Positions 17,630 through 26,661 of a DNA stretch of 64,000 bases are shown here, in pieces. A model generated the notes under the pieces. The model searched no databases. It worked only from the letters and a program-made list of their open reading frames with translations, and had not been told where the DNA came from. Source of the stretch: Glaciecola sp. 33A (lineage in GTDB: Bacteria; Pseudomonadota; Gammaproteobacteria; Enterobacterales; Alteromonadaceae); assembly GCF_002836745.1 (NCBI RefSeq), contig NZ_PJAR01000035.1, positions 155,023 through 219,022 on the forward strand, read 5' to 3'. The first letter of the stretch is position 1; each line of letters opens with the position of its first letter. Both the position numbers and the translations under genes were made by a program.

Positions 17630-18529
17630 TTAGGCTACTGCAAAGATTAATTTATTCGATATCGCTTTGCTTAACCACTCTACGAGGTCAATATTATGCG
17701 TACCAATAGTGTCAATAACAGCGTTCACAGAAGCTTGCGCATTTATTTGTTGTATCACGTCCGCTTCTGCATCCGATATATATTCAAATTGCGCTTTGTA
17801 CTCTGCTCGCCACAAGACAAGAGACCGAGGTGTCGCCATATTAATTGCATTGTTTATTGATTTTGTGGTCTTTTTTAATAATGCTTTGCGGGCTAATATG
17901 CCCTCTTCAGATTGCAAATAGGGATCATGTATCAATTGATACAAATCAACTACAGGAAACCAAAAAGTAAGTAACTGCAGGCCAGGTGCAGGGGTGAACC
18001 GTAATAAATCGGTATCGCCGGTTTCTAAAGATGCGAATGTGTTCGGCTCAAATTCTTTATCCGCTTGGCGCTGCACACCGTGAATAAGCCAATCTAATTG
18101 GGCGACTTCGCTCAAAAACGGATATGTGTCAAGCGCTTCTTGGCCTTCAATAAAAGTTGGCAATGCAATGCCATATTCAGCCCAGTCGAAACTCGCCTTT
18201 GCGTCTTGTCTTAAAAACTTGCGCGATAAGGTTCTAAAGCTATCCTCGCCTATCAAGCCCTCAACTGTTGGAAACGTAATTGAAAGTGCTCGAATTCCGT
18301 TTTCAATAAAGTTATTGGTGTAGACATTGAGACCGCTCTGGATATTAACTTGGATGCTCGTATCTAATCGAATTCGCTCAGCGCTTTCAATCGGTTCCTT
18401 TTGCGAAGACGGTGGCTGCATATTAAAAATCTTAGCTATCAATTGACGCTGATAATCCTGATTAGCAATAGCCTGATTATTCTCCTCATCACCACTTGAC
18501 TGGATAGCTGCTTTATCACTTTTATTCAT
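17630..18529 (-). CDS. bufC: BufC-like protein (DUF2063 family)
   Basis: A 299-residue soluble protein. The N-terminal DUF2063 block shows YQRQLIAKIF ... GLNVYTNNFIENGIRALSITFPTVEGLIG ... FDWAEYGIALPTFI, followed by a less conserved C-terminal half. In bufferin and methanobactin systems this kind of protein partners the DUF692 enzyme, probably as a recognition or scaffold subunit for precursor modification. Its start overlaps the bufB stop (ATGA at 18526-18529), which supports translational coupling and a BufB-BufC complex. The residues give no catalytic hint. Confidence 0.85.
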   Translation of the reverse strand: MNKSDKAAIQSSGDEENNQAIANQDYQRQLIAKIFNMQPPSSQKEPIESAERIRLDTSIQVNIQSGLNVYTNNFIENGIRALSITFPTVEGLIGEDSFRTLSRKFLRQDAKASFDWAEYGIALPTFIEGQEALDTYPFLSEVAQLDWLIHGVQRQADKEFEPNTFASLETGDTDLLRFTPAPGLQLLTFWFPVVDLYQLIHDPYLQSEEGILARKALLKKTTKSINNAINMATPRSLVLWRAEYKAQFEYISDAEADVIQQINAQASVNAVIDTIGTHNIDLVEWLSKAISNKLIFAVA

Positions 18530-19518
18530 GAATGCGATGCCAAAGAAGAATCATCTGCAGTCGCGGCAACTGCTTCAGCTATCGACCGCGCTTTGTTAGC
18601 TTCATTAACCAACACAGGCCATGCAGGAATTTTGGTATCCCATTCTATTAAGGTGGGTGTGCCCGGAAATTGCTGCAACGCATATTGATATAATTGCCAA
18701 CATTGTTTGGATACTGGTGCGCCATGATCATCAATAATGAAATTAGTTTGGTTTATATCCTCATCTGAAGCGGGCATTTGCTCGGTGTACCCGGCCAAAT
18801 GTATTTCACCAACCATATGCGCAGGTAACGCCTGCAAACGTTGCTGAATAATTGCCAAAGGATTAGGCGTTTTTCGATTCAGTTCGTTAATAATAAGGTT
18901 ATTTAAATCAAGTAATATGCCGCATCCTGCGCTTTCGCACATGCTGACCAAAAATTCAAACTCGGTCATGTCATCTTTAGTATGCGCCACCAATTCACTT
19001 GGCGTGATGTAGGCTGACAAGTTTTCAATTAACAGTGGGCGTTGAATGCTGTCTTGAACTTGCTGAATATGCGTAACAATAGTGCGCAATGATTGCGTAT
19101 TGTAAGGAATGGGAAGTAAGTCACCACTGTGCAATATGTCGCCGTTAACTTGCGCGCGATTAAAGCAAAGGTGCTCAGAGACTAATAGCGGTTGAGTCCT
19201 TTTTACCAACTTAGTAAATTGCTGCAAGATATCGACTGGCACCGATAATGTAGAACCTAGCCCTAAAGACGTGCCGTGTAAACTCAGTGAATAAGCTTGT
19301 GCAATATCGTAAAGTAGAGATTGAGTGACACCACCTGCAGCAAAGAAATTTTCTGCGTGCACTTCCACAAAATCTATATTGTGCTTTTTGCCATTCTCAT
19401 TTATCGAGTTCAGTGCCTCGTCCGCTAAGGGCTGCTCAGATAAAGCGGCAGCGTAATGAGAATGGCGAAGCCCAACGCCAATAAGGCTGTTGGGCTTTGT
19501 ATTTGACTTGTTATTCAT
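18526..19518 (-). CDS. bufB: BufB-like multinuclear iron oxidase (DUF692/MNIO family)
   Basis: A 330-residue protein of the DUF692 (MbnB/TglH) family, TIM-barrel enzymes with a two- or three-iron centre that rebuild cysteine residues of RiPP precursors. Conserved blocks are GVGLRHSHYAAAL, FVEVHAENFF, HGTSLGLGS, VSEHLCFNR, LIENLSAYI, LLDLNNLIIN, EIHLAGYTE and LIEWDTKIP; the H, E, D and N residues in these form the iron site in relatives. It lies 108 bp after bufA. Expected task: oxidise cysteines of BufA to copper-binding heterocycles. Function is inferred from family and gene order. Confidence 0.9.
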   Translation of the reverse strand: MNNKSNTKPNSLIGVGLRHSHYAAALSEQPLADEALNSINENGKKHNIDFVEVHAENFFAAGGVTQSLLYDIAQAYSLSLHGTSLGLGSTLSVPVDILQQFTKLVKRTQPLLVSEHLCFNRAQVNGDILHSGDLLPIPYNTQSLRTIVTHIQQVQDSIQRPLLIENLSAYITPSELVAHTKDDMTEFEFLVSMCESAGCGILLDLNNLIINELNRKTPNPLAIIQQRLQALPAHMVGEIHLAGYTEQMPASDEDINQTNFIIDDHGAPVSKQCWQLYQYALQQFPGTPTLIEWDTKIPAWPVLVNEANKARSIAEAVAATADDSSLASHS

Positions 19519-19626
19519 TCATAACTGCCATTTGTAACACCGAGTATCTGTGTAACATAAGCTGATGCCCCGTTAAATAGCTAGTCATGAGTAAAATACA
19601 TAGGCGAAAAGGGTCGTATTTATGTA

Positions 19627-19926
19627 CTAACCGTTTTTCTTGGCTTTCATTGCTGTCATCATTTCTTTGGCCTTGCTTCTATCAAAACCGCCGAGTTCAG
19701 TGCAACTACCGCCGGGTACTAAACGCCATTCACCAATATCATTATCGGCGGTTGATTGACCAGCACAACTGTGTGTTCCGGCTAAGTTTGCACAGTCATT
19801 TTGACCCGCCGCTGAGATACCGTAGCATTTCTCTTTTTTTGCTTTATCTGACGCTTCTGCAGCATCAATAACGCCTGCTGTCATAATAGTGGCTAGTGCT
19901 GCTGCAATTGCTAAATTAGTTTTCAT
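19627..19926 (-). CDS. bufA: BufA-like bufferin precursor (DUF2282 family)
   Basis: A 99-residue precursor. Residues 1-25 form a signal peptide (MKTNLAIAAALATIMTAGVI, then AAEAS), an unusual feature for RiPP precursors but normal for bufferins. The core holds four cysteines at 34, 45, 54 and 75 in KCYG, NDCAN, HSCAGQS and GGSC, the standard DUF2282 spacing. The mature product is expected to bind copper in the periplasm after modification by BufB/BufC. AAGGATCCACCC provides a strong ribosome-binding site. The C-terminal tail is Lys/Met-rich (KAKEMMTAMKAKKNG), which is not part of the usual cysteine core and might add metal affinity. Confidence 0.9.
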   Translation of the reverse strand: MKTNLAIAAALATIMTAGVIDAAEASDKAKKEKCYGISAAGQNDCANLAGTHSCAGQSTADNDIGEWRLVPGGSCTELGGFDRSKAKEMMTAMKAKKNG

Positions 19927-20112
19927 GGGTGGATCCTTATTTTATTAAATTAATGTTCAAATTAGTTGTCGTAATAGCGTCCAAACTTGCCTGCGTTAAC
20001 AGGATGATTTTATAAACCGTGAAACAGTCCATACAATTTCATTCGTTTATAACATTGACTTCATTATGTTGCTTACCGCAGCCATAATATTGAATTAATA
20101 CCTTATAAAAAT

Positions 20113-20613
20113 TTATAGCTCTGTGATCGGTTTGTCAACAATTTGCGTCCATATTGTATTTGCTTCTGCAATAAGTGCTTGTTTATTTGGTACCCAGCGA
20201 TCTTGTACTTTTTTATTCAAATTTAAATACAGCTTATCGTCTACCACTGCCCATGCTTCTGGGTCGATATCAAACTTATATTCTTTAGACACACCAAACG
20301 CGCAGTAACCACCATATTGTGGTGCGTATTTGTTCGGGTCACCTTTGAATAACGATTGATGAGGCGCAGAACTAAAATAATAAGTCGCGCCCAAATGTTC
20401 AGCCGTAAATTGAGAACTGCCTAGAACAGGTTTTGCGTCGGTAAAATAAGCAACGGGATCATAGCCCTTTATGGCAAGGCGACTTTCGTCGACATTAACC
20501 GCGTTAATTGACGACTCGGCCTGACTCGGAATTAAACCACAAGACGACACAATGAATGCAATGACTAATGCCGCTGCAATTAATAATTTTGAATCTGACG
20601 GTTTGTAAAACAT
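20113..20613 (-). CDS. YHS-domain lipoprotein
   Basis: A 166-residue predicted lipoprotein: signal KLLIAAALVIAFIVSSCG with lipobox VSSC near residue 24. The YHS domain shows KGYDPVAYFTD, YYFSSAPHQSLFKGDPNKYAPQYGGYCAFGVS. YHS domains are small metal-linked modules found in copper ATPases and in periplasmic proteins; the GGYCAFG cysteine is conserved here. GAGGAACAAGCT precedes the ATG. It is on the same strand 187 bp upstream of bufA, and a part in metal handling next to the bufferin genes is an attractive but unproven idea. Confidence 0.85.
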   Translation of the reverse strand: MFYKPSDSKLLIAAALVIAFIVSSCGLIPSQAESSINAVNVDESRLAIKGYDPVAYFTDAKPVLGSSQFTAEHLGATYYFSSAPHQSLFKGDPNKYAPQYGGYCAFGVSKEYKFDIDPEAWAVVDDKLYLNLNKKVQDRWVPNKQALIAEANTIWTQIVDKPITEL

Positions 20614-20743
20614 AGCTTGTTCCTCATGTATATTTTTATCTCAGTCATAAGACCTACGCAAGTTTGAAATTCTTTCAAGTATGCTGCAAAAAAATACAAT
20701 AAAGGACACGTTTGTGAATAAAATGCCTTATTTAGTGCTGCCC

Positions 20744-22138
20744 TTAGGTCACTGCTTGTTTACGATTAAATTCAGGCAGCTTGTATTGTTCACTGTCAAT
20801 AATCGCTTTTAACTTTTCTACACTATCAAATAATTGCTCAAAGCTTAAAAAGCTTGGCGAGAAACCAAAGCGCAGAATATCGGGTGCTCTAAAATCAGCG
20901 ATAACACCATGAGATATTAGTGCCTGACACAAGGCATAAGCCTGAGGATGCCTATAGGCGAGTTGCGATCCTCTGTTATCAGACGTAATAGGTGAAGCCA
21001 TAACGAGATCTGATAAGGTTTGTGACTGTTCAACTAAGCATTGATAAAAATGCGTCATTGCGACCGATTTTTCTCGAATTTGTGACATAGTGACTTGCTC
21101 AAAAAGATCAAGAGCAGCACTCAGTACTGCCATAGCAATAACACTGGGCGTGCCACTTAAAAACTTTTTAATACCGACATCGGGCGCATAATGAGGATCG
21201 AATGTGAACGGATCCGCATGTCCCATCCATCCTGTTAAAGGCTGTTTTAAATTCGGAATATGCCGTTTGGCGGCATAAATAAATGCAGGAGCACCAGGCC
21301 CTCCGTTCAGGTATTTGTAACCACATCCAAGCGCAAAATCAACCTTACAATTATCCAGTTCGACAGGCACCACACCGACACTATGAGCTAAATCCCAAAT
21401 CACCAATACACCTTGTGCATGGGCTAATTGTGTTAGCTTTTGCATGTCGTGAATTTTACCCGAACGAAAATTAACATGCGTCAGCATGAGCACTGATATT
21501 TCGTGTCCCCTTGCTTGCAACATCATCTCTAGTTCATCAGCATTACAAGTAAGCAACGCGCATCGTTGGCTGCCCAGCATTTGTTGAAGCCCTTCAACCA
21601 TATACAAATCGGTAGGGAAATTGTCTTGTTGTGAAAGCACAATAGTGCGTTCCGGAGTAGACAGTTGAAATGCGCTAGCTAAGAGCTTAAATAAATTAAC
21701 CGAAATTGAATCACAGCAGATAACTTGGCCTTTTCCGGCGCCAATTAAGGGGGCTATTTTGTCCCCTACTGTGGTGGGTAAATCAATCCATGCATGCTTA
21801 TTCCAACTGGTAATTAAGTCTTGACCCCATTGTTTTTCAACCACATCAATCGCCGCTTTTTTCGCATTAATTGGCAAAGGCCCAAGTGAATTGCCATCTA
21901 AATAGATAGTCTTAGCGGGTATTTCAAAGTGTGCTATTAGGTGAGCAATGGGGTCATGCTTATCTAGTTCCAGCGCATGCGATCGCAATAGCTCATTAGA
22001 ATTTGAGAATAAGGCGTTTGAAGACACCGCAGTTGAAGACACAGCATCTGGGAATAAATAGTTTGGTGTGTGAACATCCGCTGCCTGTTGATCCATTGCT
22101 GCTTGCCTGCGTTGCGATTGAGCTGTAGATGAAGACAT
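20744..22138 (-). CDS. kynU: Kynureninase
   Basis: About 464 residues of a PLP enzyme that cleaves kynurenine to anthranilate and alanine in tryptophan degradation. IYLDGNSLGPLP, WDLAHSVGVVPVEL (PLP-ring aspartate region), GCGYKYLNGGPGAPAF (Schiff-base lysine) and GWMGHADPF are diagnostic. An ATG at 22138 is taken as start; a GTG four codons earlier is possible, and the first ~45 residues are a Gln/Ser/Ala-rich extension absent from most kynureninases, so a later start (for example the internal MDQQAADV) is also open. No other kynurenine-pathway gene is in the window, so it is isolated. Confidence 0.93.
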   Translation of the reverse strand: MSSSTAQSQRRQAAMDQQAADVHTPNYLFPDAVSSTAVSSNALFSNSNELLRSHALELDKHDPIAHLIAHFEIPAKTIYLDGNSLGPLPINAKKAAIDVVEKQWGQDLITSWNKHAWIDLPTTVGDKIAPLIGAGKGQVICCDSISVNLFKLLASAFQLSTPERTIVLSQQDNFPTDLYMVEGLQQMLGSQRCALLTCNADELEMMLQARGHEISVLMLTHVNFRSGKIHDMQKLTQLAHAQGVLVIWDLAHSVGVVPVELDNCKVDFALGCGYKYLNGGPGAPAFIYAAKRHIPNLKQPLTGWMGHADPFTFDPHYAPDVGIKKFLSGTPSVIAMAVLSAALDLFEQVTMSQIREKSVAMTHFYQCLVEQSQTLSDLVMASPITSDNRGSQLAYRHPQAYALCQALISHGVIADFRAPDILRFGFSPSFLSFEQLFDSVEKLKAIIDSEQYKLPEFNRKQAVT

Positions 22139-22563
22139 TTTATTTACCACTTTTATTCACCATTTGTATTCACCACTTGTATTTGTTGACTTGCTTTTGT
22201 ATCGAATGCTTTTTTATTTGTCGCGTTAACGTTTCATTGTATAAGCCGTCCTTTAAACGCATCGCTGCCAAGATGGATCCAATCAAAGTGGCCAAGCGCC
22301 GTCCAGTTCCTTATTTTCGCGTTATGGTGTGACATTATAAGTAACGTTATTAGCTTACTGTAAAATTTACCTTCACAGTGTACTATCTAATTGCCGACTG
22401 ACCAATTGCCTAGTTTTAGACGCATTGATACGGCTAGTTAATAAAAACTGTTTAATAAGAGCGGTTTAATAAAAGCTGTTTAATAAAAGCTAGTTAATAA
22501 AAGCTAGTTAATAAAAGCTAGTTAAATCAGAGCGACTAAAGCACTAAAAAGCAACACGGTGTA
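22139..22563. other. Divergent intergenic region with tandem repeats
   Basis: About 425 bp between kynU and the DUF2339 gene. Its right quarter is filled by a 14-bp-unit tandem array described separately. The rest shows no gene or stable structure. Confidence 0.5.
22433..22530 (+). repeat. About seven tandem copies of a ~14-bp unit (consensus GCTAGTTAATAAAA)
   Basis: Seven units with small variations (GCTGTTTAATAAAA, GCGGTTTAATAAAA and similar) end about 35 bp before the DUF2339 start. The AT-rich unit resembles repeated promoter -10-like or protein-binding sequence, and the last copies are nearly identical, which suggests recent slippage expansion. Confidence 0.8.
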
Positions 22564-25500
22564 ATGCGTTCAGCATGGTCAAAGCAAGGACATAACCAGC
22601 TCATGAATGAGGAACTTATATTGGAAGAGCAACTCAAACGACTTAATCTGCTAAAGGAAGAGTTGACGGTATTGCGTGATCAATTTACGTTAAAAACAAT
22701 GCTACTTTCGCGCAAAATCGATGCTTTGGAAAAAGAGTTTGTCGCCTCAAAGGCTCATATTGCCTCTGAAAGCAGAATAAGTGCAACGGCTGACGCAGTA
22801 AATTACAATCAGGTAAATACTGCAAAGGTAGAAACCGTCGCTCAGGTTCCTCGCAAGCAAGCACGCAAACTCGGTGTCATTGAGGTATTATTTACACAAA
22901 TAATGTCGTTTGTTTTTGAATGGTTCAGCCCACTCACTAAAATCTATGAGAGCTATAAAGCAAGGGGCATGCTCGGTATATTTTTTCTCACCATTGCCGG
23001 CGCTGGACTTGTTTTAGCTGGTTTCGGTTACCTTATGCAATTGCTTATTGATGAAATAGGCGCTGGTAGTAAATCGTTACTCATGAGCATAACTGCTATT
23101 GCTGTTATCGGTGGCGGCATTGCGTTAAAAGTTAAAACAACGTTCAGCGAATTTGCCAGTGCCATTGTTGCTTTAGGGCTGTTACTTTGCTTTAGCACTA
23201 TTTACTTTGTCGGCAGCGTGTACCAACTTATTCCTGGCTTACCTATATTGCTGTTGTATGCGCTAACCGCAGTGGCTTGTCATTATTTAGCGTTGTGGCT
23301 GGACACCAAAGTTATCGCCGTATTTGGCATCATAGGCATTACGATAATGCCATTATTGACAAGCTCAACCATTATCGAGCCTACTTATTATGTGTTTGCA
23401 TTATTGTTGGTTAGCGCCAGCAGCCTATATCTTGCCTACAAATTCATTGGCCATTGGCTGGCCGACTTAACCTTTGCATTCACTTTCCTAGCATTAGGAT
23501 GGATTGATGCAGCCAATGCAATTTTCATGTCTGCGTGGATGATTAACGCGTTTTATTTAGTATTTTCTGCGTATTTATGTATGAGTCTGTTTCAGCATAA
23601 GCCATTGACCAAACGCTACCTTATATTGCAGGCCGCAGTGATAGGCGGTACCTTACTATTATTGCTTCAAGGCAGTGACTACGCTGAATTTGGTTCGGGC
23701 TACACAAAGGGCGATATCAATATTCAGTTAGTTATAAATGCGATTATTGGCGTTTTGCTTGCGCTGCTATTTTACCGAGTCAAACACCAACATATTGCTG
23801 TTATGGTGCTAATAGCAGCAACGTGGATTATGCTCAGTATTGTCGCTTTGCTTGATGCTACTTATTGGGGGATCGCATGGGCGGTCGAAGCCTTACTCTT
23901 ACTGTTTATGAGCCGTCACTACAATCTGCCTAGTCTGGTTCATCAAGGCCAAGGCTTAGCGGCAGTGGCTCTTGTTTACTGCCTAACGGCGGTTATGCCT
24001 TACTTTCCAATACCCGCGCTACAAAGTCAAGATGGCTGGGTTATCGTGATCATGGTGCTTATACTCATCTCTGTATGGCAGCGCCTTATTAAACCAAGTA
24101 GGCTTTTAAACACACTCAACATTGCAGGTACAGACGAGTTTATTAAGCAAAAAAATCCACACCACCACAGCCAAAGTCAAGCTCAGTATGGTCAATATGT
24201 GTATGCGCAAGTTTATCCCTTACTGGTTATTGCGGAATCGGTTTGGCTAAGCGTTATTGCCCTCTCCTGTGCCTACATCTGGCTGGGCGAATGGGCCGGT
24301 TTAAGTGCAATACTGGTGCAAGTCGTGCTGCTATTTAGAGCCAAACTAGTGCATTCAGCACAAGCAAGTAAAACCAGTTTAGAAGTGCTCGCTGTTATCT
24401 TCATTTTATTCCCATTAGCCTATGCTGCTGCGGGTAGCGTTGAGGTTAATTCAATGCATTTTTCTATGCTGCCTGGCTACGCCAAAGCGTCTTTAGTTAT
24501 TGCCTTGGTGCAATTGTGGTTATGGTCGGCATTTTACAGAAAGTTCAATCCACAGAGCACGCTGAGAGAAATAGCTGAGCGTGTCAGAATTTTATTTTAT
24601 TTGATACTTCCGGTTTGCTGGCTGCCCGCATCCTATCGACGTTTTGATGAAGATATTCTGATGCTTGTGTGGCTATCGCCGACCATCGCAATACTATTGG
24701 CATATTTCACCAAAGCAAAGCCTTTACTCCTGCAAGGCAAAGCGTTGTTTATTGGACTTACGATTATCACCTTATTGTTATTGGCAGACACTCAGTTAGG
24801 CATTTCAGCCATCGGCTTAAGCGGTTATTTATTGGTTGTTGCCCTTGCCTATTTACTCGCTAAAAGAGCCACAGCCGACCTCGACATAGCAGCCAAAAAC
24901 GAGATTGATTTTGGCTTCGTCAATAATTGGGCAATCAACACCGTGGGCATCATGTTAGCCATTATTGTTGAGTTTCGCTTCAATAGCTTTCTACTGCCGC
25001 TGTTGGTCATCAGTGTCTATTCTATTGCGGTTATTGCTGCGCGCCGACGCTTTGCATTATGCCGTGAAAATAAATCTTTTCACTTACTTTACTTGGCCCT
25101 TATGTCGATTACTGCATGGCTCGCGCTCATTGTCGAATTTGTTTTTAATAAGGCCAACTCCATATTATTTACGAGCGTCCCGGCACTCATTCTACTCAGC
25201 ATTTTTGTTTTGAAGAGACGTAATAATCAGATGCTAGACCTAGGTATGCATAGCTATCTGTTGATAACGTATGTGTTAAGTTGTTTGGCTCTTGATGATT
25301 ACGGTATCTCACTCGCTATCGCTCCACTGTTAGCGGTACATGGCGCGACTATTTTATTTTTGAAACGTAGAACAAAAGTGACTGTACGCTATAGCTTTAG
25401 CCTTATTTTGCTGGGTATAGCCAAACTGGCATTAATCGACACAGCCAGTGTCATATTGTGGCAAAAAGTCATGCTATTCATCGGCATTGGTGTATTTATT

Positions 25501-25572
25501 TTATTCGCCAGTTTCTGGTATCAGAAGCTAGTGTCAAAAGATGCGGAGTTAGTTGCATTATCAGGAAACTAG
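22564..25572 (+). CDS. DUF2339 family giant polytopic membrane protein
   Basis: A 1002-residue protein. After ~130 soluble residues that begin with a coiled-coil segment (EELILEEQLKRLNLLKEELTVLRDQF...), nearly the whole chain is hydrophobic with well over 20 predicted membrane helices, the pattern of DUF2339. GMLGIFFLTIAGAGLVLAGFGYL and later WGIAWAVEALLLLF are typical of the family. Function is unknown; length and lack of motifs argue against a standard transporter. The gene stands alone, with a tandem repeat array in its upstream region. Confidence 0.8.
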   Translation: MRSAWSKQGHNQLMNEELILEEQLKRLNLLKEELTVLRDQFTLKTMLLSRKIDALEKEFVASKAHIASESRISATADAVNYNQVNTAKVETVAQVPRKQARKLGVIEVLFTQIMSFVFEWFSPLTKIYESYKARGMLGIFFLTIAGAGLVLAGFGYLMQLLIDEIGAGSKSLLMSITAIAVIGGGIALKVKTTFSEFASAIVALGLLLCFSTIYFVGSVYQLIPGLPILLLYALTAVACHYLALWLDTKVIAVFGIIGITIMPLLTSSTIIEPTYYVFALLLVSASSLYLAYKFIGHWLADLTFAFTFLALGWIDAANAIFMSAWMINAFYLVFSAYLCMSLFQHKPLTKRYLILQAAVIGGTLLLLLQGSDYAEFGSGYTKGDINIQLVINAIIGVLLALLFYRVKHQHIAVMVLIAATWIMLSIVALLDATYWGIAWAVEALLLLFMSRHYNLPSLVHQGQGLAAVALVYCLTAVMPYFPIPALQSQDGWVIVIMVLILISVWQRLIKPSRLLNTLNIAGTDEFIKQKNPHHHSQSQAQYGQYVYAQVYPLLVIAESVWLSVIALSCAYIWLGEWAGLSAILVQVVLLFRAKLVHSAQASKTSLEVLAVIFILFPLAYAAAGSVEVNSMHFSMLPGYAKASLVIALVQLWLWSAFYRKFNPQSTLREIAERVRILFYLILPVCWLPASYRRFDEDILMLVWLSPTIAILLAYFTKAKPLLLQGKALFIGLTIITLLLLADTQLGISAIGLSGYLLVVALAYLLAKRATADLDIAAKNEIDFGFVNNWAINTVGIMLAIIVEFRFNSFLLPLLVISVYSIAVIAARRRFALCRENKSFHLLYLALMSITAWLALIVEFVFNKANSILFTSVPALILLSIFVLKRRNNQMLDLGMHSYLLITYVLSCLALDDYGISLAIAPLLAVHGATILFLKRRTKVTVRYSFSLILLGIAKLALIDTASVILWQKVMLFIGIGVFILFASFWYQKLVSKDAELVALSGN

Positions 25573-25695
25573 GCCACCAAACTGACGTAAGTGGTGAATG
25601 CGTCGGCTGCACTTAATAACGCGGCTAGCGCATAAAGACCGAGTTTTTTACGCTACATACTTAATAGTGTCACAGTCATCACGGTTACGGGGCGC
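25572..25695 (-). pseudogene. Decayed partial copy of pnuC with an internal deletion
   Basis: This stretch matches the interior of pnuC (26850 to about 27020) on the same strand: GTGGTGAATGCGTCGG, then CTGCACTTAATAA, GCGGCTAGCGCATA and CATACTTAATA all recur. Relative to pnuC about 48 bp are missing between GCGTCGG and CTGCAC, at a CGG direct repeat present on both sides of the lost segment. Scattered substitutions show age. It encodes no usable protein. Confidence 0.85.
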
Positions 25696-25905
25696 TTTGA
25701 TCGCAAACTTGGTAGCTTTAACTGCAAAAACGCATGTCAGTTTTCTTTACATTTTATAAATTAGCGACACTTAAAGATAATTTTATAAATATTATTTTTT
25801 TACAGTCCATTGTTTATTATAGTTAAATATATAAATTTTAATATATGGTGTATTTTATGCACATTAAATTTAGGTTCTTTTTTGCAGTAATATGAGGGAC
25901 AACTA

Positions 25906-26487
25906 ATGAAAAAAGTTAATATTAGAAATTTATTTGGCGCTTTAATGTTCACAATGTTATTCGTTAGTAACGCGAATGCCTTACCGATTGTTTGTGATGA
26001 TGTAGCTCGCAACTATATGCAAATTGATGATTCTTTGGTGAATAGCTGTTTAGGCTCTGGTACTGGTAATATAAGTGGTAATTCAGCGAATGATGCATGG
26101 CTTATCACAGCAAGTGGAACTGGGTATACCTTAGTAAGTAAAGATGATGGGGGCACTTACCCTTTCATTATTTCGACCACCGGTGTTAGTTCAGGAACAT
26201 GGACCATAGATGCCTCCTACTGGAATAGCTATAACGCTGCGGCTTTAGGATTTAAATTTGGCACCGGCAATACTGCAGATGAGTGGTTTATTTTTGATTT
26301 GAGGGTTGGTGAAACTACCGGCGGTTGGGACTTCTTCGCCACCCTTGCACCTGGTGCTGGTGGTTTGTCGCACATCAACCTTTACGCTACTACTCCTACT
26401 ACAGACTTGGCTGAGCCATTAATTGTCACCTTATTTGGCTTGACCTTGCTAGGATTAGTATTCGCACGCCGCAGCATGCGTAGCTAA
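25906..26487 (+). CDS. Exported protein with PEP-CTERM-like sorting signal
   Basis: A 193-residue secreted protein: signal peptide MKKVNIRNLFGALMFTMLFV ending at SNANA, an ~135-residue Gly/Ser/Thr-rich beta-type middle with two early cysteines (VCDDV, NSCLG), and a C-terminal tripartite signal LAEP + hydrophobic helix (LIVTLFGLTLLGLVFA) + RRSMRS. That is the exosortase (PEP-CTERM) layout with AEP in place of PEP. GAGGGAC before the ATG is a strong ribosome-binding site. The protein would be cleaved and released or anchored by an exosortase encoded elsewhere. No exosortase gene is in the window. Confidence 0.8.
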   Translation: MKKVNIRNLFGALMFTMLFVSNANALPIVCDDVARNYMQIDDSLVNSCLGSGTGNISGNSANDAWLITASGTGYTLVSKDDGGTYPFIISTTGVSSGTWTIDASYWNSYNAAALGFKFGTGNTADEWFIFDLRVGETTGGWDFFATLAPGAGGLSHINLYATTPTTDLAEPLIVTLFGLTLLGLVFARRSMRS

Positions 26488-26661
26488 TAGTTGGGCATCA
26501 CGTATATGGTAAAGTATATCGACTGTTTGCGCCGCTACCCTGCAGAATCCAGCCAACAACGTTTGCTGAACAGGAGACGTAAAATCAGTTCGAGTAATAG
26601 CCAGATCGTCAGGATTCTTTACACACCGGAAATTCATTCTGCACAGTCGGGAAGCTAAGTA

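Noticed and set aside
22433..22530. CRISPR-like array
   Set aside because: Units are contiguous 14-mers with no unique spacers and no cas genes; it is a tandem repeat.
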